Part shown: positions 53,390 through 61,078 of the stretch, in pieces
How positions within the stretch are numbered: position 1 is the stretch's first letter
How the letters are laid out: the number at the start of each line of letters is the position of its first letter
Assembly (NCBI RefSeq): GCF_030816715.1
Contig: NZ_JAUSYH010000001.1
Span: forward strand, 6,820,001 to 6,884,000
Source: Streptomyces achromogenes
GTDB taxonomy: Bacteria > Actinomycetota > Actinomycetes > Streptomycetales > Streptomycetaceae
Length of the DNA: 64,000 bases
Direction of reading: 5' to 3'
Program-made: the position numbers and the translations under genes
The notes under the pieces: model-generated
Databases searched by the model: none
The model's input: the letters and a program-made list of their open reading frames with translations, nothing else
What the model was told of the DNA's origin: nothing

Positions 53390-55174
53390 ATGGCTCGTAT
53401 GACCGCTGCCCGTGCGGCAGTCGAGATCCTCAAGCTCGAGGGCGTCACCGGCGCGTTCGGGGTCCCCGGTGCGGCGATCAATCCCTTCTACGCGGCACTC
53501 CGGGCCGCCGGGGGCGTCGAGCACACGCTCGCCCGCCATGTCGAGGGCGCCTCGCACATGGCCGAGGGATACACCCGCACCCACCCGGGCAACATCGGGG
53601 TCTGTATCGGCACCTCGGGGCCGGCCGGCACCGACATGATCACCGGGCTGTACTCCGCCATCGGCGACTCGGTCCCGATCCTGTGCATCACGGGCCAGGC
53701 GCCGACCGCCGTGATCCACAAGGAGGACTTCCAGGCCGTCGACATCGCCGCCATCGCCGCCCCGGTGACCAAGATGGCGGTCACCGTCCTGGAGGCCGCC
53801 CAGGTTCCGGGCGTCTTCCAGCAGGCGTTCCACCTCATGCGCTCCGGCCGGCCGGGCCCGGTCCTGATCGACCTGCCCGTCGACGTCCAGCAGACGGAGA
53901 TCGAGTTCGACCCGGACACGTACGCCCCGCTGCCCGTGTACAAGCCGGCCGCGACCCGCCCGCAGATCGAGAAAGCCCTGCGGATGCTGAACGCGTCCGA
54001 GCGGCCGCTGATCGTCGCGGGCGGTGGCGTCATCACGGCCGACGCCACCGAACTCCTGGTGGAATTCGCCGAGTTGACGGGGATCCCGGTCATCCCGACC
54101 CTGATGGGCTGGGGCGCCATCCCCGACGACCACGAGCTGAACGCGGGCATGGTCGGTCTGCAGACCGCGCACCGCTACGGCAACGCGACGTTCCTGGAGT
54201 CCGACTTCGTCCTCGGCATCGGCAACCGCTGGGCCAACCGCCACACCGGCCGCATCGACGTCTACACGGCCGGCCGCACCTTCGTGCACGTCGACGTGGA
54301 GCCCACCCAGATCGGCAGGATCTTCGCCCCGGACTACGGGATCGCGTCGGACGCGAAGGCGGCGCTCGGCCTCTTCGTCGAGGCGGCGCGGGAGGCCGGG
54401 GCGGCGGGCGCGCTGCCCGACCGCTCCGCGTGGGCGGCCGCCGCGCAGCACAGGCGGGCGACCCTGCAGCGCCGTACGCACTTCGACGACGTCCCGATCA
54501 AGCCGCAGCGCGTGTACGAGGAGATGAACAAGGCCTTCGGGCCCGAGACGCGGTACGTCAGCACCATCGGGCTGTCACAGATCGCGGGCGCCCAGATGCT
54601 GCACGTCCACCGGCCGCGGCACTGGATCAACTGCGGCCAGGCCGGGCCCCTCGGCTGGACGATCCCGGCGGCACTCGGCGTCGCCAAGGCCGACCCGCGG
54701 GCGCAGGTCGTCGCCCTGTCCGGGGACTACGACTTCCAGTTCATGATCGAGGAGCTGGCGGTCGGCGCCCAGCACCGGATCCCGTACATCCATGTGCTGG
54801 TCAACAACGCCTACTTGGGGCTGATCCGGCAGGCGCAGCGGGCGTTCGACATCGACTTCCAGGTCAAGCTGGAGTTCGAGAACGTCAACGCGCCGGAACT
54901 GGGCGGCTACGGCGTCGACCATGTGAAGGTCGCCGAGGGGCTCGGCTGCAAGGCGATCCGGGTGACAGACCCGGCCGAGCTGGCAGCCGCCTTCGAACAG
55001 GCCAAGAAGCTCGCGGCCGAGTTCCGGGTGCCGGTCGTCGTCGAGGCGATCCTGGAGCGCGTCACCGACATCGCGATGAGCGTCACCAACGACATAGGCG
55101 ACGTGGTGGAGTTCGAGGAACTCGCCACCGAACCCGGGCACGCGCCCACCGCGGTCAGGGCGCTGAGGGTCTGA
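53390..55174 (+). CDS. gcl: Glyoxylate carboligase (tartronate-semialdehyde synthase)
   Basis: Gcl condenses two glyoxylates to tartronate semialdehyde and CO2 using ThDP. The 594-residue length matches. The hallmark is Val instead of the cofactor-activating Glu: RHVEGASHMAEGYTR near 49-63, where other ThDP enzymes have RHEEGA. FAD/ThDP motifs are present (SGDYDFQFMIEELAVGAQHRIPYIHVLVNNAYLGLIRQAQ near 445-484). It stands alone on the plus strand behind the palindromic operator, with a long leader (53260-53389) containing repeated GGCGGAAACA words. A terminator follows. It shares the operator with hyi-glxR, the next two pathway genes. Confidence 0.95.
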   Translation: MARMTAARAAVEILKLEGVTGAFGVPGAAINPFYAALRAAGGVEHTLARHVEGASHMAEGYTRTHPGNIGVCIGTSGPAGTDMITGLYSAIGDSVPILCITGQAPTAVIHKEDFQAVDIAAIAAPVTKMAVTVLEAAQVPGVFQQAFHLMRSGRPGPVLIDLPVDVQQTEIEFDPDTYAPLPVYKPAATRPQIEKALRMLNASERPLIVAGGGVITADATELLVEFAELTGIPVIPTLMGWGAIPDDHELNAGMVGLQTAHRYGNATFLESDFVLGIGNRWANRHTGRIDVYTAGRTFVHVDVEPTQIGRIFAPDYGIASDAKAALGLFVEAAREAGAAGALPDRSAWAAAAQHRRATLQRRTHFDDVPIKPQRVYEEMNKAFGPETRYVSTIGLSQIAGAQMLHVHRPRHWINCGQAGPLGWTIPAALGVAKADPRAQVVALSGDYDFQFMIEELAVGAQHRIPYIHVLVNNAYLGLIRQAQRAFDIDFQVKLEFENVNAPELGGYGVDHVKVAEGLGCKAIRVTDPAELAAAFEQAKKLAAEFRVPVVVEAILERVTDIAMSVTNDIGDVVEFEELATEPGHAPTAVRALRV

Positions 55175-55192
55175 CCGGACGCCCGGCGTGGA

Positions 55193-55229
55193 GAAGGGGC
55201 GGCCCGTCCTCAGGACGGGCCGCCCCTTC
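55193..55229 (+). terminator. gcl terminator
   Basis: Arms 55193-55209 and 55213-55229 pair perfectly over 17 bp with a 3-base loop (TCA), 18 bases after the gcl stop. Confidence 0.92.
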
Positions 55230-55419
55230 CGCGTCCGTCCCCCTCGGACGGCGCGGGGCCCGCCGCCCCCGTGTCGGCGGGCCCCGCGTGCACACAATGT
55301 GCCCTGTCCGGCGGGCGGTTGCAGCCTGCTGAACGACGTTCAGAGGTTGATTTGAGGTTGCGGGCCCGGACCAACCCCCGAAGGCCGCCCGCGATCGCCC
55401 CTCGGGCCATCGCCCGGGA

Positions 55420-55659
55420 CTACTCCTCGTGCTGCTCCTGAGACAGTCCCGGCCAGTCGTCGGGGCCCCCGCCCTGCCACTCGACGAGTTCGCTGCGCTC
55501 CACGCCGGTTCGGTCGAGGTCGGCCAGGCGCAGGAGTTCGACGACGTCGTCGAGATGCGAGGCGACCCCGAGCACGGCATCGCCCGAGGTGACCCGGCGG
55601 GACCCGTCCAGCGCTGGCGGATGAACCACGATGTGCGGATGTCGCGTCGGATCGCCCAT
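55420..55659 (-). CDS. Small conserved actinobacterial protein of unknown function
   Basis: A 79-residue acidic protein, MGDPTRHPHIVVHPPALDG... SHLDDVVELLRLADLDRTG...SELVEWQGGGPDDW. I recognise this sequence type as a small conserved Streptomyces protein without known function. The ATG at 55659 follows a GGAGGCTTGAAGG stretch. Longer frames upstream are Arg/Pro-rich and unlikely. It is convergent with gcl, whose terminator separates them. Confidence 0.72.
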   Translation of the reverse strand: MGDPTRHPHIVVHPPALDGSRRVTSGDAVLGVASHLDDVVELLRLADLDRTGVERSELVEWQGGGPDDWPGLSQEQHEE

Positions 55660-56253
55660 GCCTTCAAGCCTCCTGCGGCGGAGGCCGATCCGCATGTCGG
55701 CGGCAAGGGCGGGCAGGGTCCGGCCGGGCCCGGCACGGCGGCAGGGGGCATGCACGGCGGGCGGCGACGCGGCTCCCGCAGGTCAGGCACGGCGGGCGGC
55801 GACGCCGTACGACGTGCGGCGCTCCCCGTCCGGCGTGGGGCCGGCGGGGAGCGCTGGGCTGGGCTGGGCCGTCCGGTGGCGCGGGGCCGGGCGCGATAGG
55901 ACGTTCGCGCCGCCGGACGGGGCTCGGTGGAGAGCGGGGATCCGGGACCGCGGCGGGTGTGACGGAACCGGGTCGGCCTTCCCTCAGGTCGGGAAGGGCG
56001 GACCGGGACCTTCACCACCGCACTGGCTCACACGCCGCCGCGGTCCTCGTTCCGCCCGCACGATGCCGGCCGGTCACCCCTCATCCGGGCCGGTCGGCCG
56101 GTGCGGGCCGCTCGAGTGCTCTCCGGCGGTGGTTGTCCGCCGCCGGTGAGCGGGTGTCGACAGTGGTTCAGTGGATTCCGGGCGGCGCCGCCTGGGCGCG
56201 ACAGGACAGATGTCAGCGGCGACGCCGCCCGGAAGCGGAGGGGGCGGGGAGGG
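55660..56253. other. 594-bp region without a gene
   Basis: The open frames here are Arg/Gly/Pro-rich shadows with no motif or ribosome-binding site. I see no palindrome longer than 8 bp. It separates the small protein gene from the glxR stop. Confidence 0.4.
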
Positions 56254-57144
56254 TCAGACCTGGGCGCCGGACAGGCGCTCCACGGCCCGCAGCAGGGCGG
56301 AGTGGTCCAGTCCGCCGTCGCCCTGCGCCCGCAGGCTCGCGACCAGCTGGGCGACCACGGCGCCCACGGGCAGGGCCGCGCCCACGCTGCGGGCGGCATC
56401 CGTGACGATGCCCATGTCCTTGTGGTGCAGGTCGATCCGGAAGCCCGGCTTGAAGTCCCGGCCGAGGAAGTTGTCCTTCTTGCGCGTCAGGACGGTCGAG
56501 CCGGCCAGGCCGCCGCCCAGGACCTCGAGGGCCGCCTTCAGGTCCACGCCCGACTTCTCCAGAAAGACCACGGCCTCCGCGCACGCCTGGATGTTGACGG
56601 CGACGATCAGCTGGTTGGCGGCCTTCACGGTCTGGCCCGAGCCGTGCGGGCCGCACCGCACGACGGTCCTGCCGAGGACCTCGAAGATCGGCCCGGCCTC
56701 GTCGAAGTCGGCCTGCTCGCCGCCCACCATGATGGACAGCACCGCCTCGATCGCGCCGGCCTCGCCGCCGGAGACCGGGGCGTCGAGCACGCGGATGCCC
56801 TTGCCGGCGGCGGCCTTCGCCAGCTCGACGGAGGTCTGCGGGGTGATCGAGGACATGTCGATCAGGAGCGCGCCGGACCTCGCGTTCTCGAGGATGCCGT
56901 CCGGGCCGTAGGCGATGGCCTCGACCTGCGGCGAGGCGGGCACCATCGTGACGATCACGTCGGCGTCCCGCACGGCCTCGGCGAGAGACCCGGCCGCGGT
57001 GCCGCCGGCGCCCGCCAGGCGGTCCAGTTTGTCCTGTTCCAGGGTGAAGCCCGTGACGTCGTAGCCCGCCTTGACCAGGTTCTCGGACATGGGGGAGCCC
57101 ATGATGCCGAGGCCGATCCAGGCGATCTTGGGGAGGGTGGTCAT
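56254..57144 (-). CDS. glxR: 2-hydroxy-3-oxopropionate (tartronate semialdehyde) reductase
   Basis: A 296-residue beta-hydroxyacid dehydrogenase that reduces tartronate semialdehyde to glycerate. The nucleotide site is KIAWIGLGIMGSPMSENLVKAG at the N-terminus. The family motif is VLDAPVSGGEAGA (about 122-134). GQTVKAANQLIVAVN follows, carrying the catalytic Lys (about 170). KDNFLGRDFKPGFRIDLHHKDMGI is also family-typical. It lies 38 bases after hyi on the same strand, so they form an operon. It acts on the product of Gcl or Hyi. Confidence 0.93.
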   Translation of the reverse strand: MTTLPKIAWIGLGIMGSPMSENLVKAGYDVTGFTLEQDKLDRLAGAGGTAAGSLAEAVRDADVIVTMVPASPQVEAIAYGPDGILENARSGALLIDMSSITPQTSVELAKAAAGKGIRVLDAPVSGGEAGAIEAVLSIMVGGEQADFDEAGPIFEVLGRTVVRCGPHGSGQTVKAANQLIVAVNIQACAEAVVFLEKSGVDLKAALEVLGGGLAGSTVLTRKKDNFLGRDFKPGFRIDLHHKDMGIVTDAARSVGAALPVGAVVAQLVASLRAQGDGGLDHSALLRAVERLSGAQV

Positions 57145-57182
57145 GCGGGTGCCTCTCTGACTGCGGTGCGATGGCGGGACGT

Positions 57183-58013
57183 TCAGCGGGCTGCGCGCGG
57201 GAGCCAGGCGAAGGACTCGGAACTCGGCCTGTCGCCCGGCTTGTACTCGAGGCCGACCCACCCGTCGTAACCGGCCTCGCGCAGCCGGCCGAGGAGCTCC
57301 TCCAGCGGGAGCGAACCCGTGCCCGGCGCGCCGCGGCCCGGATCGTCGGCGATCTGCACGTGCCCCGTCGCCGAGGCGTACCGCTCGATCACCGACGGCA
57401 GGTCCTCGCCGTTCATGGACAGGTGGTAGAGGTCCATCAGGAACCTCGCGTTGGCCAGTCCGCTCAATTCGTTGACCTTGTCGACGACGCCGACCGCGGC
57501 GGCCGCGCTCACCAGCGGGTAGCGCGGCGACTCGGGCCTGTTCAGCGCCTCGATCAGCAGGACCGCGCCGATCCGGTGGGCCGCCCCGGCCGCGAGCACC
57601 AGATTCTCCAGCGCGAGCGCGTCCTGCTCGGCCGGGTCCACGCCGTCGATCCGGTTGCCGTAGAGCGCGTTGAGCGCCGTGCAGCCGAGCGAGCCGGCGA
57701 AGTCGGCGGCCACGTCGACGTTGGCGCGGAACCGGTCCGATTCCGCGCCGGGGACCGACAGCGCGCCGCGGTCCGGGCCCGGGAGCCGTCCGGCGTAGAA
57801 GTTGAGGCCCGTGAGCCGGACGCCCGCGTCCTCGATCGCCGTCCTGAGCGCGTCGAGCTCGGACGGCTCGGGGGTGGGGGAGTCGATCCAGGGCCACCAC
57901 AGCTCGATTGCGGTGAAGCCGGCCGCGGCGGCGGCCGCGGGGCGCTCCAGGAGCGGGAGTTCCGTGAAGAGGATCGACAGGTTGACGTTGAAGCGCAGGT
58001 CTTCGAAGCCCAT
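57183..58013 (-). CDS. hyi: Hydroxypyruvate isomerase
   Basis: A 276-residue TIM-barrel (xylose isomerase-like) enzyme that interconverts hydroxypyruvate and tartronate semialdehyde. The first strand is RFNVNLSILFTELPLLERPAAAAAAGFTAIELWWPW. Catalytic and metal regions are LLIEALNRPESPRY (Glu near 145), FLMDLYHLSMNGED (Asp/His), HVQIADDPGRGAPGTG and GLEYKPGD (Glu). It is first in the hyi-glxR operon. The operator at 58045-58059 matches the gcl one and lies 32 bases upstream of the start. Confidence 0.93.
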   Translation of the reverse strand: MGFEDLRFNVNLSILFTELPLLERPAAAAAAGFTAIELWWPWIDSPTPEPSELDALRTAIEDAGVRLTGLNFYAGRLPGPDRGALSVPGAESDRFRANVDVAADFAGSLGCTALNALYGNRIDGVDPAEQDALALENLVLAAGAAHRIGAVLLIEALNRPESPRYPLVSAAAAVGVVDKVNELSGLANARFLMDLYHLSMNGEDLPSVIERYASATGHVQIADDPGRGAPGTGSLPLEELLGRLREAGYDGWVGLEYKPGDRPSSESFAWLPRAAR

Positions 58014-58044
58014 GGGGGTTCCGCGCTCCCTTCCGTTCGAGTGT

Positions 58045-58059
58045 TTCCGTAATGCGGAA
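58045..58059 (-). promoter_or_regulatory. 15-bp operator upstream of hyi, matching the gcl operator
   Basis: The plus strand reads TTCCGTAATGCGGAA, against TTCCGTATTACGGAA at gcl: the centre and one arm base differ. A weaker partial copy (TTCTGCTTACTGGAA) follows at about 58065-58079. Confidence 0.8.
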
Positions 58060-58277
58060 GTTAGTTTCTGCTTACTGGAAGGCTGCCGTCCGTCGATGGG
58101 ACTTGTCAAGGGGGCGGAGGAGTACGGGAGCCCGCCCTGGCGTCGGTCGGCGGCGCTCGCTTCGGGGGTCGGCCGCCGGGCTCCTGCCGGACTCCCGGGT
58201 GAGTGTCGGCCCGGTCCGTTAGGGTCGGGGTCCGGGCGTCGTCGGCCCGGTCCCGTTCGGAGAGGTGTGGGGGCGCG

Positions 58278-58559
58278 ATGCGACTGAAAGTGGAGTTCAC
58301 CACCGAGCCCTTCGATCTCGACGAGGCGCCGGCGCATGCGCTGGCCGCTCGTGCGGTGATCGAGGCGGCCGCCCTGGACGCGGTCGACGTCGGTCCCTTC
58401 GGCAACACCGCGGAGGGCGCCGCCGACGCCGTGCTCGCCGCCGTCAGCGACCTGCTGCGCACGTCTCTCGGCGCGGGCGCCACCCGGATCTCGCTGCAGG
58501 TCAACGTCATCGGGGACGCCCCGGACGGGACCGGCGGCGTCATCGGGGCGGGCCGGTGA
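58278..58559 (+). CDS. Thiamine-binding-type (MTH1187/YkoF-like) small protein
   Basis: A 93-residue single-domain protein. It begins RLKVEFTTEPFDLDEAP and contains VDVGPFGNTAEGAADAVLAAVSDLL and GATRISLQVNVI. VEFTxEPF and GPFGxTxEG with a final beta strand match the PF01910-type ferredoxin-like fold, whose studied members bind thiamine or its phosphates. The assignment is by pattern. GAGGTGTGGGGG precedes ATG 58278. Its TGA overlaps the GTG of the HTH gene, so the two act together. A thiamine link is attractive because Gcl nearby uses ThDP. Confidence 0.65.
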   Translation: MRLKVEFTTEPFDLDEAPAHALAARAVIEAAALDAVDVGPFGNTAEGAADAVLAAVSDLLRTSLGAGATRISLQVNVIGDAPDGTGGVIGAGR

Positions 58560-58924
58560 GCGCGGCCGGCGACGACGCCTTCATCGCGGCCGTGAAGCCC
58601 CTGGTCGACGCGATGGGCGGCGAGATGCTCCCGCCGGACGAGGCCGGGGCCGAGGACGTCGTGCTGACCTGGCAGGGCGTCGAGGCCGTCGCCGTGCGGC
58701 TGCCCCAGCTCGCCGACTCCCTCGACCACATCCTGGCCGCCATGGAGCGCAGGAAGGGCAAGCCGCTCGCCGACCTGGACCGCAAGGCCAAGCAGGAGGT
58801 CGTGCGGATACTCGAGGCACGCGGCGCCTTCTCCGTGCGGCACGGCGTGGAGACGGTGGCGAGCGCGCTCGGGGTGAGCCGCTTCACCGTCTACAACTAC
58901 CTCAACCGGGACAAGGGCGCCTGA
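58556..58924 (+). CDS. Small helix-turn-helix protein
   Basis: A 122-residue protein. The C-terminal 50 residues form an HTH (KQEVVRILEARGAFSVRHGVETVASALGVSRFTVYNYLNRDKG), similar to the DauR/YheO-type C-terminus. The N-terminal part has no recognised domain. The GTG start overlaps the stop of the thiamine-binding-type gene. The pair sits between the divergent hyi operon and uraD, so it may regulate one of the arms. DNA targets are unknown. Confidence 0.7.
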   Translation: MSAAGDDAFIAAVKPLVDAMGGEMLPPDEAGAEDVVLTWQGVEAVAVRLPQLADSLDHILAAMERRKGKPLADLDRKAKQEVVRILEARGAFSVRHGVETVASALGVSRFTVYNYLNRDKGA

Positions 58925-59008
58925 ACGCTCCGCGGACGGCCGGGGCCCGGCGGCCGCAGCCGCCCCGGCGCGGCGGGGGTTCGTCACCCGGAATTTTCAA
59001 CAAAGTGT

Positions 59009-59038
59009 TGACGTGGCGTCGTCGAGGGGCGTTAGCTT
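59009..59038 (+). promoter_or_regulatory. Promoter of the urate operon with an overlapping dyad
   Basis: TTGACG at 59009-59014 and TTAGCT at 59033-59038 are separated by 18 bases, a good vegetative promoter. CAACA-AAG-TGTTG (58999-59011) overlaps the -35 box and could be an operator. Confidence 0.7.
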
Positions 59039-59090
59039 GCGACAGCCCGCTCAAGCACGAAGGCCGCCGTACGCGGCCATGGAGGCTTCC

Positions 59091-59600
59091 GTGACGTCGA
59101 CTTCCCCGTCCCCGGGCCTGGCCCGGTTCAACGGCCTCGAGGAGTCCGCGGCCCGCGCCGCGCTCCACGAGGCGTGCGCCTCGACGGCGTGGGCGGACCG
59201 ACTGCTCGCGGCCCGCCCCTACACCGCCGCCGCCGACCTCTACGCGGAGAGCGACGCCGCCACGGCCGCTCTGAGCGCCGCCGACCTGGCGGAGGCGATG
59301 GCCGGGCACCCGCCGATCGGCCGCCCCCTGCCGGGTGACGCCACGTCGGCCCGCGAACAGCGCGGCATGGCCGGCGCCTCCGAGGAGCTCAGCGCGCAGA
59401 TGCTCGAACTCAACCTGGCCTACCAGGAGAAGTTCGGCCATGTCTTCCTGATCTGCGCCACCGGTCGCACCGGCGAGCAGATGCGCGACGCGGTCAGGGA
59501 GCGCCTCGGCAACGCGCCGGAGCGGGAGCGCGAGATCGTCCGCACCGAACTGGGCAGGATCAACCGCATTCGCCTCGCCCGACTCGTCGAAGAGGACTGA
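59091..59600 (+). CDS. uraD: OHCU decarboxylase (third step of urate oxidation)
   Basis: This enzyme converts 2-oxo-4-hydroxy-4-carboxy-5-ureidoimidazoline to S-allantoin. The 169-residue helical protein has the catalytic His in AEAMAGHPPIGRP (about residue 67) and the conserved TSAREQRGMAGASEEL (Glu). RFNGLEESAARAALHEACAS at the start and KFGHVFLICATGRTGEQM complete the family pattern. The GTG at 59091 has GGAGG six bases upstream; an ATG at 59079 is the alternative. It is the first of four same-strand genes: uraD, uraH, uricase, deaminase. Confidence 0.93.
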   Translation: MTSTSPSPGLARFNGLEESAARAALHEACASTAWADRLLAARPYTAAADLYAESDAATAALSAADLAEAMAGHPPIGRPLPGDATSAREQRGMAGASEELSAQMLELNLAYQEKFGHVFLICATGRTGEQMRDAVRERLGNAPEREREIVRTELGRINRIRLARLVEED

Positions 59601-59608
59601 GACCCGCC

Positions 59609-60007
59609 ATGAGCACCAGCACCACCGCCTCGGTGTCCACCCACATCCTGGACACCTCCGCGGGCCGCCCCGCCGAGGGCGTCGCCGTCCGTCTCCTCGC
59701 CCGCCCGGGCCGGGACGCCGACTGGCAGGCGCTCGGCGGTTCCGTGACCGACGCGGACGGACGGTGCAGGGACCTGCCGGCGCTGCCGGAAGGGACCGCC
59801 CACGTACGGCTCGACTTCGCCGTGGAGCCGTACTTCGAGAACAAGCGAGCCGATCCGCAGCAGGACGCCCCCGCGCATCGGGACAGCGGCGATCCCGCGG
59901 TGTTCTTCCCGGAGGTGGCGATCACGTTCGCCGTCGTGCCGGGCGAGCACTACCACGTGCCGCTGCTGCTCAACCCGTTCGGCTACTCCGTATACCGAGG
60001 GAGCTAG
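59609..60007 (+). CDS. uraH: 5-hydroxyisourate hydrolase (transthyretin-like)
   Basis: A 132-residue beta-sandwich enzyme that opens 5-hydroxyisourate, the uricase product. Conserved residues are His in VSTHILDTSAGRPA, Arg in HVRLDF, His in GEHYHVPLLLNPFGYSVYRGS, and the C-terminal YRGS tetrapeptide that defines the family. It lies eight bases after uraD and five before uricase, so the three form one translational unit. Confidence 0.95.
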   Translation: MSTSTTASVSTHILDTSAGRPAEGVAVRLLARPGRDADWQALGGSVTDADGRCRDLPALPEGTAHVRLDFAVEPYFENKRADPQQDAPAHRDSGDPAVFFPEVAITFAVVPGEHYHVPLLLNPFGYSVYRGS

Positions 60008-60012
60008 CAGAC

Positions 60013-60960
60013 ATGGCAGACCACCCCCGCCCGGGCCGCCCCGTGCTTCTGGGACAGAACCAGTACGGCAAGGCCGAGAACCGCGTCGTGAAGATCACGC
60101 GGCACGGCGCCACCCACCACATCAAGGACCTCAACGTCTCCGTGGCGCTCAGCGGCGACATGGACGAGGTCCACTACTCCGGCTCGAACGCCAACGTCCT
60201 GCCGACCGACACCACCAAGAACACGGTGTACGCGTTCGCCAAGGAGCACGGCATCGAGTCCGCCGAGCAGTTCGGCATCCATCTCGCGCGGCACTTCGTG
60301 ACCTCGCAGGAACCCATCAGGAAGGCCCGGATCCGCGTCGAGGAGTACGCTTGGGAGCGGATCGACGCCTCCGGCGCGGCCTCCCGGCACCCCGGCACGG
60401 ACGACGCCAAGCACTCGTTCGTCCGCAAGGGCCAGGAGACCCGGCTCACCCAGATCACCTATGACGGGTCGTCGTGGGAGGTCGTCTCCGGGCTCAAGGA
60501 CCTGGTCGTGATGAACTCGACCGACTCCGAGTTCTGGGGGTTCGTCAAGGACAAGTACACGACGCTGCCCGAGGCCCACGACCGCATCCTGGCCACCCAG
60601 GTCTCCGCCCGCTGGCGCTTTCGCTGGTCGGACGACGAGCAGCCGGCGCCGGACTGGGAGACGTCCTACGAGCAGGTGAGAAATCACATGCTGCAGGCCT
60701 TCGCCGAGACGTACTCGCTGTCGCTCCAGCAGACCCTGTACGAGATGGGCTCGCGGATCATCGACCGGTGCGAGGAGATCGACGAGGTCCGCTTCTCGCT
60801 CCCGAACAAGCACCACTTCCTCGTCGATCTGCAGCCGTTCGGGCTGAAGAACGACAACGAGGTGTACTACGCGGCCGACCGGCCCTACGGCCTGATCGAG
60901 GCCACCGTCCTGCGGGACGGCTGTGCGGCGAGGATCCCGGTGGACCTCACCAACCTCTGA
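60013..60960 (+). CDS. Urate oxidase (uricase)
   Basis: A 315-residue cofactor-free uricase of the T-fold type. KAENRVVKITRHGATHHIKDLNVSVALSGD carries the catalytic Lys/Thr dyad region (with NVLPTDTTKNTVY). FVTSQEPIRKARIRVEEYAWERI and LKDLVVMNSTDSEFWGF are substrate-site blocks. The C-terminal half repeats the T-fold (SLSLQQTLYEMGSRIIDRCEEIDEVRFSLPNKHHFLVDL). It produces 5-hydroxyisourate for UraH. There is no clear ribosome-binding site; five bases separate it from uraH, so coupling is likely. Confidence 0.96.
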   Translation: MADHPRPGRPVLLGQNQYGKAENRVVKITRHGATHHIKDLNVSVALSGDMDEVHYSGSNANVLPTDTTKNTVYAFAKEHGIESAEQFGIHLARHFVTSQEPIRKARIRVEEYAWERIDASGAASRHPGTDDAKHSFVRKGQETRLTQITYDGSSWEVVSGLKDLVVMNSTDSEFWGFVKDKYTTLPEAHDRILATQVSARWRFRWSDDEQPAPDWETSYEQVRNHMLQAFAETYSLSLQQTLYEMGSRIIDRCEEIDEVRFSLPNKHHFLVDLQPFGLKNDNEVYYAADRPYGLIEATVLRDGCAARIPVDLTNL

Positions 60961-61078
60961 CCGCCACCCACCTTTTCGGCACCCGCGGCCGGCGCAGCCC
61001 CCTTCGCCCGGCCGCGGCACTCAAAGCCCCCGGGTCCTGCCGTGCCCCCTCCCCACAGTCCAGCGAGAAGGACGAACC

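Noticed and set aside
55429..56149. Plus-strand frames in the gap after gcl
   Set aside because: They are Gly/Arg/Pro-rich; one is antisense to a recognisable 79-residue conserved protein, the others have no start signal.
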